DNA of 64,000 bases from Flexithrix dorotheae DSM 6795 (GTDB lineage Bacteria > Bacteroidota > Bacteroidia > Cytophagales > Flammeovirgaceae): the NCBI RefSeq assembly GCF_000379765.1, contig NZ_KB903520.1, positions 124,001-188,000 on the forward strand, given 5' to 3'. How positions within the stretch are numbered: position 1 is the first letter of the stretch; the number at the start of each line of letters is the position of its first letter. Of the stretch, positions 1 through 9,071 are shown one piece after another. The notes under the pieces were generated by a model. That model was not told where the DNA came from. It searched no databases and worked only from the letters and a program-made list of their open reading frames with translations. The position numbers and the translations under genes are program-made.

Positions 1-231
1 GGTGAATGTTTTTCCATCAAATTTATTAACCCCATCTTCCGTACCTATCCAGATAAATCCTTCATTATCCTGAAGGAGGGCAATTACATTATTTTGAGAA
101 AGGCCATCTAATATAGTAAAATGCTTGAATTTTATATTTTGGTAAGTTTGAGCGAATAGAATGGAGGTAAAACTTAAAAAACACCACAACAAAAGGATTC
201 TTTTGTAGAAGTTTTTTATGTTTTTTTTAAT
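1..231 (-). CDS. Two-component regulator propeller protein, N-terminal fragment
   Basis: This is the first ~77 codons of a minus-strand gene that runs off the left edge. The translation begins with a basic stretch and a hydrophobic signal peptide ending LFAQ, then the repeat signature DGLSQNNVIALLQDNEGFIWIGT and TEDGVNKFDG (shown in pieces), typical of the ligand-binding beta-propellers of hybrid sensor kinases or related sensors. The same pattern starts the sensor at 26881-30231. No in-frame ATG precedes the signal peptide. The best-placed initiator is ATT at 231-229, giving (M)KKN..., and an in-frame TTG lies inside the hydrophobic stretch. The output domain is outside the window, so kinase or phosphatase identity is unknown. 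Confidence 0.72.
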   Translation of the reverse strand, partial: MKKNIKNFYKRILLLWCFLSFTSILFAQTYQNIKFKHFTILDGLSQNNVIALLQDNEGFIWIGTEDGVNKFDGKTFT

Positions 232-932
232 ATATTCTATTGTTATTTTGATAATGATGGTATTTAGGTAGCGGTTAACTAATTTAATTAAAAATAATCT
301 TTATGAAAGATGAAAGGAGGACTTTTTTTGACCAATTCCACCTTTTGCCTAGGTTCTGTTTAAAAAAAGTATATTAGGCTTTTTTAGAAAAAATCAATTT
401 TGGTACTTTTTCAAGAAAATATTGTAGGAAAGATTCACAGTTTTTTGGAAGAAAGTATACTGGTTACAGTCGATATGAGAGATTAAAAATACTTTCCGAT
501 ATTTTAATAATTGTATTTGTTAAAAAAAATTGTGGAATAACATTGATGCTTATAATAAAATCGAGTGACATTTCAAAAAATAATGGCTATCCGAAAACCT
601 GGATAATGAAGATAAGTTCCAAAATTAAATAATCAGAAAGCAAAGGGTATAAAAGGAATTGTTCTGAACTTTAACTTTTTTTAATTCAATATAAAGATTT
701 GATTATAAGATTGTTAGGCTTGTTTTAATATATATCATTTTGGGCATATTGCTAATATCTTTCAGGATGCCGAATTTTCCCTTATTTTTGATTTTTTAAG
801 CTGAATTTTCATCCACATGAATCACTAATCCAAAAACTCAATTTATTTGACTTTTGTGGAATTCAGTTTTTTGTAAAATTTATCCATACGCTCAACCTTA
901 AAAATAGGAAGTACTCAATTTGTGATTGTAAA
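232..932. other. Intergenic region, no gene seen
   Basis: About 700 bases lie between the divergent propeller gene and lptB. They are AT-rich, with stops in all frames and only tiny ORFs (for example 24 codons from 303). No convincing terminator, riboswitch or repeat was recognised. The last 90 bases before lptB contain TTTGACTTTTG near 846, which could belong to its promoter, but no clear -7 box follows at the expected distance. Confidence 0.5.
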
Positions 933-1673
933 ATGGTATTAAAGGCAGATAATCTAATAAAAAAATACAAAGGCAGAACTGTGGTAAATGATGTTTCTGT
1001 GGAGGTAAGTCAGGGAGAAATTGTTGGTTTGCTGGGGCCAAACGGAGCAGGAAAAACGACATCCTTCTATATGATAGTTGGCCTGATTAAACCAAACCAG
1101 GGAAAAATATATCTCGACCAGGATAATATAACCGGATTGCCAATGTTCCAGCGGGCAAAACTAGGGGTAGGGTATCTGGCTCAGGAGCCTTCTGTTTTTC
1201 GTACCCTGACTGTAGAAGAGAATATCCTTACACCTTTGCAAATGACAAAGATGAGTAAAAAGGAACAGATGGATAAGGTGGAGGAATTAATTGAAGAGTT
1301 TAGTCTTGGACATGTGAGAAAAAACCTGGGGATGGTACTTTCTGGGGGAGAGAGGAGACGGACGGAAATTGCACGGGCCTTATCCGTTGATCCAAAGTTT
1401 GTGCTTCTGGATGAACCATTTGCTGGTGTTGACCCTATTGCGGTGGAAGAAATTCAAAGAATTGTTTTTAAGCTTAAAGACAAGAATATCGGAATCCTGA
1501 TTACCGACCATAATGTAACTGAAACACTTTCAATTACCAGCAGAGCCTATATTCTTTCACAGGGAAGTATTTTGAGAGATGGAGTTCCAGAAGAACTTGT
1601 GGCGGATCCTATTGTAAGAAAAGCCTACCTGGGAGAAAAATATGAATTTAAAAGAAAAGTTTTTGATGATTAA
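933..1673 (+). CDS. lptB: LPS export ABC transporter ATP-binding protein LptB
   Basis: Cytoplasmic ATPase that powers extraction of lipopolysaccharide from the inner membrane by the LptB2FGC complex. It has the full ABC set: Walker [10 protein letters not shown] at residues 35-43, signature LSGGE at 136-140, Walker B FVLLDEP at 156-162, and the switch histidine at H193. The string [15 protein letters not shown] and the FAGVDP stretch after Walker B are typical of LptB rather than of LolD or generic ABC proteins. Length (246 residues) is normal. In Bacteroidota lptB is usually separate from lptF/lptG, as here. It is followed by the GH3-family gene on the same strand after 134 bases, possibly under a separate promoter. 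Confidence 0.95.
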   Translation: MVLKADNLIKKYKGRTVVNDVSVEVSQGEIVGLLGPNGAGKTTSFYMIVGLIKPNQGKIYLDQDNITGLPMFQRAKLGVGYLAQEPSVFRTLTVEENILTPLQMTKMSKKEQMDKVEELIEEFSLGHVRKNLGMVLSGGERRRTEIARALSVDPKFVLLDEPFAGVDPIAVEEIQRIVFKLKDKNIGILITDHNVTETLSITSRAYILSQGSILRDGVPEELVADPIVRKAYLGEKYEFKRKVFDD

Positions 1674-1761
1674 CTGAACTTTTCTACGATTACCACCCTT
1701 CCTGTTCAGGAAGTTTGGAAAAATTCCTTATAATTAAATTAACAACCAATTGACAATAAAA

Positions 1762-1769
1762 TATCTTTG
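1762..1769 (+). promoter_or_regulatory. Bacteroidota -7 box upstream of the GH3 gene
   Basis: TATCTTTG matches the TAnnTTTG -7 consensus of the primary Bacteroidota sigma factor. It lies 38 bases before the GH3 start codon. No matching TTTG sits about 19 bases upstream, so this is a moderate call. A short hairpin (CTTCCTG/CAGGAAG, 1698-1713) without a T-run lies between lptB and this box. Confidence 0.4.
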
Positions 1770-1807
1770 CCAAAAAGATATAACATAAACCGTTTAAGTT
1801 TTTGCAG

Positions 1808-3331
1808 ATGGAATTGCTTAATTCATTTTTTAACTGGGTGATGAGTAAACGGATGGGACAGATAGAGTTTTTTATGGAAAAACCTCTTGAAGCCCAGGAA
1901 AAAATTTTTCAAAACTTAATCAGTTCAGCCAGGCACACTGAGTGGGGAAAAAAGTATCATTATTCTGAGATAAATGCTCTTGGTGCCTTTCAAAAACAGG
2001 TGCCTGTTTCCACCTACGAAGATTTATTCCCCTACATTCACCGGATGATGATGGGGGAAAATAACATCCTTTGGCCCTCAAAAGTGAATTGGTTTGCTAA
2101 ATCATCAGGTACTACCAATGCCAGAAGCAAATACATTCCCATAACCAAAGAATCCCTGGAAGATTGCCATTATAAAGGAGGTAAGGACATTATTACGGTG
2201 ATGATAAACCGAAAGCCGGAAACAAGACTCTTTGGCGGAAAAACTGTTGGGATAGGAGGGAGCTATGCAAAATTTGAGGATAACCCAAACACATTTGTGG
2301 GTGATGTGTCTGCGATCATCATGAAAAACTTACCCATTTGGGCGGAGTATATGCGGACACCAGGCTTGGATATAGCACTTATGGATAAGTGGGAGGATAA
2401 AATCAGATTGATGGCAGAGATTACTTCCAGAGAAAATGTAACTAATATTTCCGGTGTACCTACCTGGACCATTGTGTTATTGGAGAGAATACTCGAACTG
2501 ACTGGTGCCAAAAATATTCTGGAAGTATGGCCAAACCTGGATGTTTTTTCCCATGGAGCAGTGGCTTTTGATCCTTATCGGGAAACTTTCAAAAAGCTAA
2601 TACCCAACGATGATTTGCTATATCTGGAATTATACAATGCCTCTGAAGGCTTTTTTGGAATGCAGGATACCAGCAAACCTAATGAAATGCTGCTGATGTT
2701 GGATTATGGCGTTTTTTATGAATTTATTCCTATGGAGGAATCCGATAAAGAAAATCCAAAAGTAGTGACATTGGGGGATGTGGAAATTGGGAAAAATTAT
2801 GCCATGTTGATCAGTACAAATGGTGGCTTGTGGCGATATAAAATAGGTGATACTGTAAAATTTACCTCTACTTATCCTTACAGAATAAAAATTTCAGGAC
2901 GGACTAAGCATTTCATCAATGCATTTGGAGAAGAGGTGATTATAGAAAATGCAGAAACCGCCATTTCCAAAGCCTGTAAAAAAACAAATGCCAGAATTGT
3001 GAATTTTACCGCTGCGCCCATTTATCTGGAAGCCGGGAAAAAAGGTGGGCATGAATGGATCATAGAATTTGAAAATGATCCTGATGATCTCGATAAGTTT
3101 ACCAACCTGCTTGATGAAACACTTCGAGAAGTCAATTCGGATTATGATGCCAAAAGGTATAAGGATATGGCACTCGTGAGGCCAAAAGTACATGCAGCTC
3201 CTTCGGGTACTTTTTATCAATGGATGAAAAACCGGGGGAAACTTGGTGGGCAAAATAAAGTGCCCAGACTTTCCAATAACCGAGAGTTTGTAGATGATAT
3301 TTTAAAACTTTTGGAAGTTGGAGCCAATTAA
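1808..3331 (+). CDS. GH3 auxin-responsive-promoter family protein (acyl-adenylate-forming)
   Basis: The 507-residue protein resembles the GH3 family, acyl-acid-amido synthetases of the ANL adenylate-forming superfamily. In plants these join amino acids to hormones; in Bacteroidota the substrate is unknown. Visible features are the SSGTTNARSKYIPIT nucleotide-binding loop near residue 100, the central YNASEGFFG motif, and the GDTVKFTSTYPYRIKISGR region preceding the mobile C-terminal domain. Length fits bacterial members (about 500). The frame is open six bases further upstream to a TTG, but ATG at 1808 is the better start. The next gene converges, with stop codons 12 bases apart. Substrate and pathway cannot be told from context. 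Confidence 0.88.
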   Translation: MELLNSFFNWVMSKRMGQIEFFMEKPLEAQEKIFQNLISSARHTEWGKKYHYSEINALGAFQKQVPVSTYEDLFPYIHRMMMGENNILWPSKVNWFAKSSGTTNARSKYIPITKESLEDCHYKGGKDIITVMINRKPETRLFGGKTVGIGGSYAKFEDNPNTFVGDVSAIIMKNLPIWAEYMRTPGLDIALMDKWEDKIRLMAEITSRENVTNISGVPTWTIVLLERILELTGAKNILEVWPNLDVFSHGAVAFDPYRETFKKLIPNDDLLYLELYNASEGFFGMQDTSKPNEMLLMLDYGVFYEFIPMEESDKENPKVVTLGDVEIGKNYAMLISTNGGLWRYKIGDTVKFTSTYPYRIKISGRTKHFINAFGEEVIIENAETAISKACKKTNARIVNFTAAPIYLEAGKKGGHEWIIEFENDPDDLDKFTNLLDETLREVNSDYDAKRYKDMALVRPKVHAAPSGTFYQWMKNRGKLGGQNKVPRLSNNREFVDDILKLLEVGAN

Positions 3332-3343
3332 TGTCACCAACTT

Positions 3344-4189
3344 CTAGCTTAATATTACTGTAGGGTCCTGATTTAAAAGTTTCGTAAAAATGAAGTATAA
3401 ATCAGGAACTTCCTTTTTAAATAAATAAGGATTTTCAAAAAACACTTCCACACATCCGGCAAAAAACTCGTAATTATTTCCACCCACATAATCCCTGAAA
3501 ATACTTTCCTCTCCATTTTTTATTTTGGAAGTTTCCCTTTTGGTCAATTTCTCAAATTCCCTAAGTTGCTTTTTATCCAAAAAACCATATTCCTCATTCT
3601 GAATTTTATTTTCCAGGTGTAAAGCATGAGCCATTTCATGAAGCCCCAAATTAATCGAATCAGATGGATCGATATAGCCTTCCAAAAAACTTCTCCATGA
3701 AAGAACAATGAGCTTCGCTTTAGGATTAACTTCTCCCTTGTGGTACCTTCTGTAAATGGTAGAATAATAATCATCCGGGTAAACCAAAATCCTTTTGAAA
3801 TTGGCAAGGTAAATATCTTTCAACCCAAAAGTAAGCTGAATGGCCGATGCTGCAATCAAAGCCTTCATTTCAGGGGTGATTTTTCCACTTCCTCTGGAAA
3901 TAAATTGTTTGGAATCGATGAAATATTGTACTCTTTTTTCGAAAATCTTTTTGTTTGCAGGTGAAAGCTTTTGGTAATAAGCGAAATATTTTGTGAGTGG
4001 CTTTAGGTAAGCCGGATTAATATTTCTAAAAGATTTTGGAATGGCATTGGTGTAAGGCTTACCATTTCTATATGCTGAAATTGCATATAAAATTACTCCT
4101 CCCATTATTACCAAAAAATAAAGTCCTGAGAAGGAATAAGCCGCCTCTGGAGCTTTTGAAAGTATTGTAGCGATGTTAGTATTGATCAT
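3344..4189 (-). CDS. Zinc-dependent peptidase, MtfA/M90 family
   Basis: The 281-residue protein has one N-terminal transmembrane segment (about residues 18-37), then a soluble domain resembling MtfA, a zinc peptidase of family M90. The metal site is the HEMAH motif at H184-E185-H188, in the context LGLHEMAHALHLENK. A downstream glutamate in the EFFAGCVEVFFENP stretch is the likely third ligand, as in the family. E. coli MtfA acts on the glucose-transport regulator Mlc and lacks a membrane anchor, so this is a membrane-bound variant and its substrate is probably different. It converges with the GH3 gene and has no co-directional neighbour close by. Confidence 0.85.
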   Translation of the reverse strand: MINTNIATILSKAPEAAYSFSGLYFLVIMGGVILYAISAYRNGKPYTNAIPKSFRNINPAYLKPLTKYFAYYQKLSPANKKIFEKRVQYFIDSKQFISRGSGKITPEMKALIAASAIQLTFGLKDIYLANFKRILVYPDDYYSTIYRRYHKGEVNPKAKLIVLSWRSFLEGYIDPSDSINLGLHEMAHALHLENKIQNEEYGFLDKKQLREFEKLTKRETSKIKNGEESIFRDYVGGNNYEFFAGCVEVFFENPYLFKKEVPDLYFIFTKLLNQDPTVILS

Positions 4190-4308
4190 AAACTGATTAT
4201 TGAAGATGTCTGCAAACTGTTAGTACCTAAATCACCAAGAAATATTACAATTTTAGATGATTTATATATTGCCATATGATAAGGAGATTAAATTCCAGAT
4301 AATGGAAT

Positions 4309-5457
4309 TTACCACCCCAGTTTTTTCCTGATGAATGAAGTCAATTCATCTGCATTGGCTTTATGTTGCCTGAGGTTGGGATGAAAATCGCAGCCCAAAC
4401 CCAGTTTTCCCTGTTCCGAAAGGGTATGCCAGTATATTTTGGAGTAACCCTCTTTTTCAAGATCCACAATAATATTTTTTATATAATTAGAAAGAGTAGT
4501 CCGGACTTTTCTTGGCTTTGGATAAGCATCCGAAACCATTGGACTGGTAAGACAAAAAATTGGTTTGTCCGGGTAATTTTTCCGGATTCTTTTAAGGAAA
4601 TTTTTGTAAGCCGAAACAAAAAAGACTCTGTCCGGATTTTCATGGGCAAAGTCATTGGTTCCCAGGTTTATCACTACAGCATCGGGAATCCAGCTGGAAA
4701 AATTCCACTGGCTGAGACTATCTCCAGGCAGAATTCTCTCATATAGTCTGGGCATAGTTTCCAAATTCTCTCTGTTGTAATTTTGTACCATACCTTTACC
4801 CGACATGGCTATGGCCACATACTCTGCCTTTAAATTTCGGGCTGTAATGGCACTAAAAGTTTTGTTTCCATTCTCTGTTTTGGGGGTGAATTTACAACGG
4901 GCACTATCCCCCTCATTTCCATACCCACATGTAATGGAATTGCCAATAAATTCTATTTTACGGCTATAAGGTTTCCGGATAGGAATCAGATAATCGCCAG
5001 TATCCAGTCGCAATCCATGAAATTCCACCGTACCACATGCTGCTTCCGTGCGTTTGAAAATCTGAATCGTGTGAACGGTATCCTTCAGGTTGGAAACCAG
5101 CGGATAAACCAGGCTGTCATTTGTCGTTTCCAGTAAAAAGGTGTGTTTCCCATCAAGTGTGACATCAAAAAAATTGCTTTGAAGTTTGCCATAACCATCT
5201 TTGATATCCGATAAGTTTTTAAAAATAGCAGTGCAATTAGCACCTTTAAAAGCGAAAGAAATGCTGGAGCCTGTCCAGGCAAAGCGGGCTTTGTTATTTT
5301 GCGAAAAGTCGAATCTTCCTGTATACTGAAAATGAGTGTGCCCAGGAAGAACAGAATGGTAATCAGGTTTTCTTTCTCCACAAGACCACAAAAATATTGG
5401 TAAACTTATCGCAATAGCAATAAAGATTTTTTGAAAACAGCTGTATTTATAATGCAT
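4309..5457 (-). CDS. Secreted SGNH/GDSL esterase, CE2 acetylxylan esterase-like lipoprotein
   Basis: Predicted lipoprotein carbohydrate esterase of 382 residues. I chose ATG at 5457 rather than 5511 because it gives a compact signal peptide ending in the lipobox LWSC; the longer form adds 18 unlikely residues. An N-terminal jelly-roll-like part precedes an SGNH hydrolase domain. Its GNSITCGYG block carries the nucleophile S174, NLGTNDF is block III, and CDFHPN supplies D357 and H359. This two-part build is typical of CE2 esterases that remove acetyl groups from plant polysaccharides. No glycan gene cluster surrounds it, so the substrate is inferred from family only. Confidence 0.85.
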   Translation of the reverse strand: MHYKYSCFQKIFIAIAISLPIFLWSCGERKPDYHSVLPGHTHFQYTGRFDFSQNNKARFAWTGSSISFAFKGANCTAIFKNLSDIKDGYGKLQSNFFDVTLDGKHTFLLETTNDSLVYPLVSNLKDTVHTIQIFKRTEAACGTVEFHGLRLDTGDYLIPIRKPYSRKIEFIGNSITCGYGNEGDSARCKFTPKTENGNKTFSAITARNLKAEYVAIAMSGKGMVQNYNRENLETMPRLYERILPGDSLSQWNFSSWIPDAVVINLGTNDFAHENPDRVFFVSAYKNFLKRIRKNYPDKPIFCLTSPMVSDAYPKPRKVRTTLSNYIKNIIVDLEKEGYSKIYWHTLSEQGKLGLGCDFHPNLRQHKANADELTSFIRKKLGW

Positions 5458-5789
5458 CAGGTTTTGTTTGAACTCCATTAATCGTGTGTTTCCCCTAAAC
5501 ACCGGAAACAAAAATATAAACCTAATAGTATCCTCCCATTATTTTCCAAATAGAAATTTTTTATCTTATTCAAAAAATCAGGATTTAGGAGAGGTTGAAA
5601 AATGAATAATAGTATTTTTTTTATAAGTATGGAAATAAAAAAGTGTTTTATTTGAAAATTTCTTAAATAATTTATTTTATTTCCATATAATATTGAAGAT
5701 TTATAATTTTGGGTTTCATATAAATCAATTTTATCACAAAGCAGGAAGGGACAGTTTAGGAGGAACCCACCCGGGAAATTTTAAATTTA

Positions 5790-6857
5790 ATGAAATACTA
5801 TAAAACCGTAAATATAAATACCTCAATTCAAAGAAGCCTTTACGGATCAGTGTTGATCATTTATACCGGTGGTACCATTGGGATGGATTATGATGAAGCC
5901 ACTGGGAGTCTGATTCCTTTCGATTTTGAAAAAATTATTGAAAAAGTTCCTGAATTAAAAAGGTTTGAGTTCCAACTTACAGTTCTGTCTTTTAGTAAAT
6001 TACTCGATTCCTCAGATATTGGGATCAGCCACTGGATGGAATTAACTAGAATAATCGGGGACTTTTATGACGATTATGACGGTTTCGTAATTCTCCATGG
6101 TACAGATACTATGGCATTTAGTGCTTCAGCCCTTAGTTTTTTATTGGAAAATTTAGGCAAACCGGTGATTTTTACTGGTGCACAATTGCCCATTGGTGCC
6201 AGCAGAACCGATGCTCGGGATAATTTAATTGCCGCCCTGGAAATTGCGGCCAATAAGAAAAATGGTCAGTCCCTTGTGCCCGAAGTTTGTATTTATTTCG
6301 ATCATTTGTTGCTTAGGGGAAACAGGGCTAAAAAGGTACAAAATTTCAATTTTACGGCTTTCGAGTCTGCCAATTATCCTGCACTGGCTGTTGCCGGAAT
6401 ACACATAGATTATAACCTGCCGGCCACCAAAAAGCCAGAAGGAAAGCCCTTGAAAATCCACCAGAAAATGGAAGAAAAGGTGGCCATTTTAAAAATATTT
6501 CCGGGCTTATCCTGGGAGTTTATGGAAAGTTTTTTCAGTAATCCAAAACTAAAAGGAATTGTGCTGGAAACATTTGGTTCGGGAAATGCACCTACCGATG
6601 AAAAATTTCTCAAAATTATCAATCAGGCCATTCAGAGGGGAATTATTATTTTAAATGTATCGCAGTGTAATGGAGGAAGTGTAACCCAGGGAAAATACCT
6701 AACCAGCAAACATTTAGCTGAAATTGGGGTAATTGGAGGGGGTGATATGACTACAGAAGCTGCCATTACTAAATTGATGTTTGTACTCGCCACCAAAGAA
6801 AACCCTAAAGAAATAAGGGAAATCCTTGAAGCTTCAGTGGCTGGAGAAATCAGCTAA
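5790..6857 (+). CDS. ansA: Type I (cytoplasmic) L-asparaginase
   Basis: Hydrolyses asparagine to aspartate and ammonia. Both active-site threonine blocks are present: YTGGTIG with T29, and HGTDTMAF at residues 103-110. No signal peptide is seen, consistent with the type I enzyme; length (355) is usual. A TAATTTTG sequence at 5704-5711 fits the -7 box and would give a leader of roughly 70 bases. An AGGAGGAA sequence lies about 25 bases before the ATG, too far to be a normal ribosome-binding site. The gene stands alone between a minus-strand esterase and tRNA-Ser. Confidence 0.93.
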   Translation: MKYYKTVNINTSIQRSLYGSVLIIYTGGTIGMDYDEATGSLIPFDFEKIIEKVPELKRFEFQLTVLSFSKLLDSSDIGISHWMELTRIIGDFYDDYDGFVILHGTDTMAFSASALSFLLENLGKPVIFTGAQLPIGASRTDARDNLIAALEIAANKKNGQSLVPEVCIYFDHLLLRGNRAKKVQNFNFTAFESANYPALAVAGIHIDYNLPATKKPEGKPLKIHQKMEEKVAILKIFPGLSWEFMESFFSNPKLKGIVLETFGSGNAPTDEKFLKIINQAIQRGIIILNVSQCNGGSVTQGKYLTSKHLAEIGVIGGGDMTTEAAITKLMFVLATKENPKEIREILEASVAGEIS

Positions 6858-6920
6858 AACACGCAAAACCTTACATGAATATGGAGTCATTTTGAGGGAA
6901 ATAGTTCCGGATATAGTCCA

Positions 6921-6950
6921 ATTAATATTTAGAAAATTAATATTTAGAAA
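6921..6950. repeat. Perfect 15-bp tandem duplication
   Basis: The unit ATTAATATTTAGAAA occurs twice head to tail in the gap between ansA and tRNA-Ser. It is AT-rich and probably arose by replication slippage; no function is suggested by context. Confidence 0.85.
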
Positions 6951-7059
6951 ATTTGCATTAAGTTATTTTTATTGATTTATTTGCGCAATGTGAAAATACC
7001 CCTTGAAAGGAAAATAGCTTGTTTTCAAAAAAGTTTTTCACAGTGATGTATCTTTTTTG

Positions 7060-7067
7060 TAGTTTTG
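7060..7067 (+). promoter_or_regulatory. -7 box for tRNA-Ser
   Basis: TAGTTTTG matches TAnnTTTG exactly and ends 20 bases before the mature tRNA 5' end, so transcription would begin a few bases before the tRNA. The expected upstream TTTG element is not obvious. Confidence 0.5.
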
Positions 7068-7087
7068 GATTATACATTACAAGAACT

Positions 7088-7177
7088 GGAGAGGTGACCG
7101 AGTGGCTGAAGGTGCTCGCCTGGAAAGCGGGTGTGCTCTGAGAAAGGGTACCAAGGGTTCGAATCCCTTTCTCTCCG
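7088..7177 (+). tRNA. tRNA-Ser (anticodon GGA)
   Basis: A 90-nt type II tRNA with a long variable arm. The acceptor stem pairs GGAGAGG with TCTCTCC (one G-U), discriminator G at 7177. The anticodon stem CTCGC/GCGGG encloses loop CTGGAAA, giving anticodon GGA, which reads UCC/UCU serine codons. The T arm contains GGTTCGAATCC. CCA is not encoded. Confidence 0.97.
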
Positions 7178-7261
7178 CTCCAATTATTTAACATTTGGAA
7201 TAAATTAAACATTCATACAGGAAAAATTGTAAACTTAAAATTGAACATTAAAAAATAGGTT

Positions 7262-8092
7262 ATGAAAAAATTATTCACATTATTGTTCTTTATTTGTGCA
7301 ATAACTTTCGGACTAACTTCAGCCACTTTCGCGCAAAATGAAGAAGGAACAGAAGGAGACACTACATCAATGGTAGAAGAAGATTCTGCTGCAGTTGAAG
7401 CACCGGCACCGGTTATGCCATCAACACCTGAGCCCGAAGAAGTTGAAGAGCCACAATCATTTCATCAAATCATCAAAGAAAAATTTATTGAAGGGGACTG
7501 GAGATTTATGAGCCCTGTATTGCTTTGTTTAATTTTAGGTTTGGCTATCGCCTTGGAGAGAATTATTTCTCTAAACCTTGCTACTACTAATACTAAGAAA
7601 TTAGTTGAAAGAGTAGAACAAGCCATAGAAGAAGGCGGGATTGATGCCGCAACTAATGTAACTAAAGCCACTAAAGGTCCTGTTGCTTCTATTTTTACTC
7701 AGGGATTAATGAGAATGTCTGAAGGAATTGATATGGTTGAAAAATCTATCATTGCTTACGGTTCTGTTGAAATGGGTAGATTAGAAAAAGGATTAGTATG
7801 GATTTCTCTTTTCATCTCTCTTGCTCCTATGCTTGGTTTCATGGGTACTGTAATTGGTATGATCGGTGCATTTGACTCTATCGAAGCTGCTGGTGATATT
7901 TCTCCATCGTTGGTTGCTGGTGGTATTAAAGTAGCACTTTTAACTACAGTTGCTGGTCTTATCGTAGCGATTATCCTTCAGTTATTCTATAACTACTGTG
8001 TATCTAAAGTTGATTCTATTGTAAATGACATGGAAGATGCTTCTATCTCTTTGGTAGATGTTCTAGTTAAGCACAAGATCTCTAATAGCTAA
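7262..8092 (+). CDS. exbB: MotA/TolQ/ExbB proton channel family protein
   Basis: Inner-membrane proton channel subunit that with ExbD harnesses proton motive force to energise TonB-dependent outer-membrane transport. The first ~25 residues form a cleavable-looking signal peptide ending TFAQ. An acidic, proline-rich periplasmic linker (about 25-75) follows, which is common in Bacteroidota ExbB. Three transmembrane helices follow, including the conserved MLGFMGTVIGMIGAFD segment and the final GLIVAIILQLFYNY helix. First gene of a four-gene operon with spacings of 53, 11 and 27 bases. No tonB is present in the window, so its TonB partner is elsewhere. Confidence 0.95.
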   Translation: MKKLFTLLFFICAITFGLTSATFAQNEEGTEGDTTSMVEEDSAAVEAPAPVMPSTPEPEEVEEPQSFHQIIKEKFIEGDWRFMSPVLLCLILGLAIALERIISLNLATTNTKKLVERVEQAIEEGGIDAATNVTKATKGPVASIFTQGLMRMSEGIDMVEKSIIAYGSVEMGRLEKGLVWISLFISLAPMLGFMGTVIGMIGAFDSIEAAGDISPSLVAGGIKVALLTTVAGLIVAIILQLFYNYCVSKVDSIVNDMEDASISLVDVLVKHKISNS

Positions 8093-8145
8093 TTATTAAT
8101 TCATATTAGCTTTTAATATTTTAAGAATTATAAATAATTAGATAC

Positions 8146-8475
8146 ATGGATTTAGTAATTGCAGATTATGGATTAAGAGCTGCTTATATACTTGTTATCC
8201 TTGCCGCTATAGTTGCTGTTGTAATGCCTATAATTAAATCGGTTCAGGATCCAAAAAGTATTATTGGTAGCCTTGTAGGAATTGCCGTGTTAGTGGTTGT
8301 TTACTTCATCGGATATGCCCTTGCTGGCGATGAAGTAACGCCAAAATACATGGAGTTTGATGTAGACTCAGGCATGTCTAAGTTGATAGGTGGTGCCTTG
8401 ACTATGTTTTATATTATGCTAGTAGTAGCATTCTTGGGTATTATTTATACCGAAGTATCAAAGCTATTTAAATAA
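8146..8475 (+). CDS. Small integral membrane protein of the ExbB-ExbD operon
   Basis: A 109-residue protein with three predicted transmembrane helices (about 10-30, 38-62 and 82-105) and a short loop containing GDEVTPKYMEFD between the second and third. I do not recognise a named domain. A small membrane protein is characteristically found between exbB and exbD in Bacteroidota, and tight spacing (53 bases after exbB, 11 before exbD) supports co-expression and a role as an accessory of the energy-transducing complex. That role is an inference from position only. Confidence 0.88.
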   Translation: MDLVIADYGLRAAYILVILAAIVAVVMPIIKSVQDPKSIIGSLVGIAVLVVVYFIGYALAGDEVTPKYMEFDVDSGMSKLIGGALTMFYIMLVVAFLGIIYTEVSKLFK

Positions 8476-8486
8476 ACAAAAAAATT

Positions 8487-9044
8487 ATGGGCAGATCCAA
8501 AAGACAAAGTACAGAGGTTAATGCAGGTTCAATGGCCGATATCGCATTCCTTCTCCTAATTTTCTTTTTGGTAACAACAACTATTGCCTCAGATAAGGGT
8601 ATTTATGTTCAACTTCCCCCAAAAAAAGAAGAGCAGCAGGAAATTAAATTGAAACAAAGAAACATCTTTAATATCCTGATTAACTCTCAAGATAAAATGT
8701 TGGTGGAGGAAGAACCTCTGGAATTATCTGAATTAAAGGAAACGGTAAAGGAATTTATTACCAATAATGGTAAAGATCCAAAATCATCGGAAAGCCCTCA
8801 GAAAGCGGTTGTTTCTCTTAAAACTGACAGGGGAACAAGTTATGAACAGTATATTCTTGTGGTAGATGAATTAAAACAAGCGTATAATGAATTGAGGGCT
8901 GAATATTTAGGGATTACCCTGGAAGAGTTCAATGAGCTTGATAGGAAAACTGATGAGGGGGAAGAAATGTATGACAGAGCACGACAAGCTTTTCCATACC
9001 AGGTGTCGGATGCTGAACCTACTGACATTAATATAGCAAATTAA
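8487..9044 (+). CDS. exbD: ExbD/TolR family biopolymer transport protein (first copy)
   Basis: 185-residue inner-membrane protein with a cytoplasmic N-terminus, one transmembrane helix (about 18-37, IAFLLLIFFLVTTTIASD) and a periplasmic domain. The helix carries the short MADIAFLLLIFFLV core; unlike E. coli ExbD the conserved aspartate appears in ADIAF just before the hydrophobic run. The C-terminal extension after the ExbD fold (LGITLEEFNELDRKT onward) is typical of Bacteroidota copies and is echoed in the membrane protein at 9995-11557. It would pair with the exbB product in the proton channel. Confidence 0.94.
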   Translation: MGRSKRQSTEVNAGSMADIAFLLLIFFLVTTTIASDKGIYVQLPPKKEEQQEIKLKQRNIFNILINSQDKMLVEEEPLELSELKETVKEFITNNGKDPKSSESPQKAVVSLKTDRGTSYEQYILVVDELKQAYNELRAEYLGITLEEFNELDRKTDEGEEMYDRARQAFPYQVSDAEPTDINIAN

Positions 9045-9071
9045 AAATTAGGAACTTAACTCTGAAAAATT

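Noticed and set aside
2894..3253. Long antisense ORF within the GH3 gene
   Set aside because: It is the mirror of a well-supported coding frame and has no domain; the same applies to most short antisense ORFs in the window.
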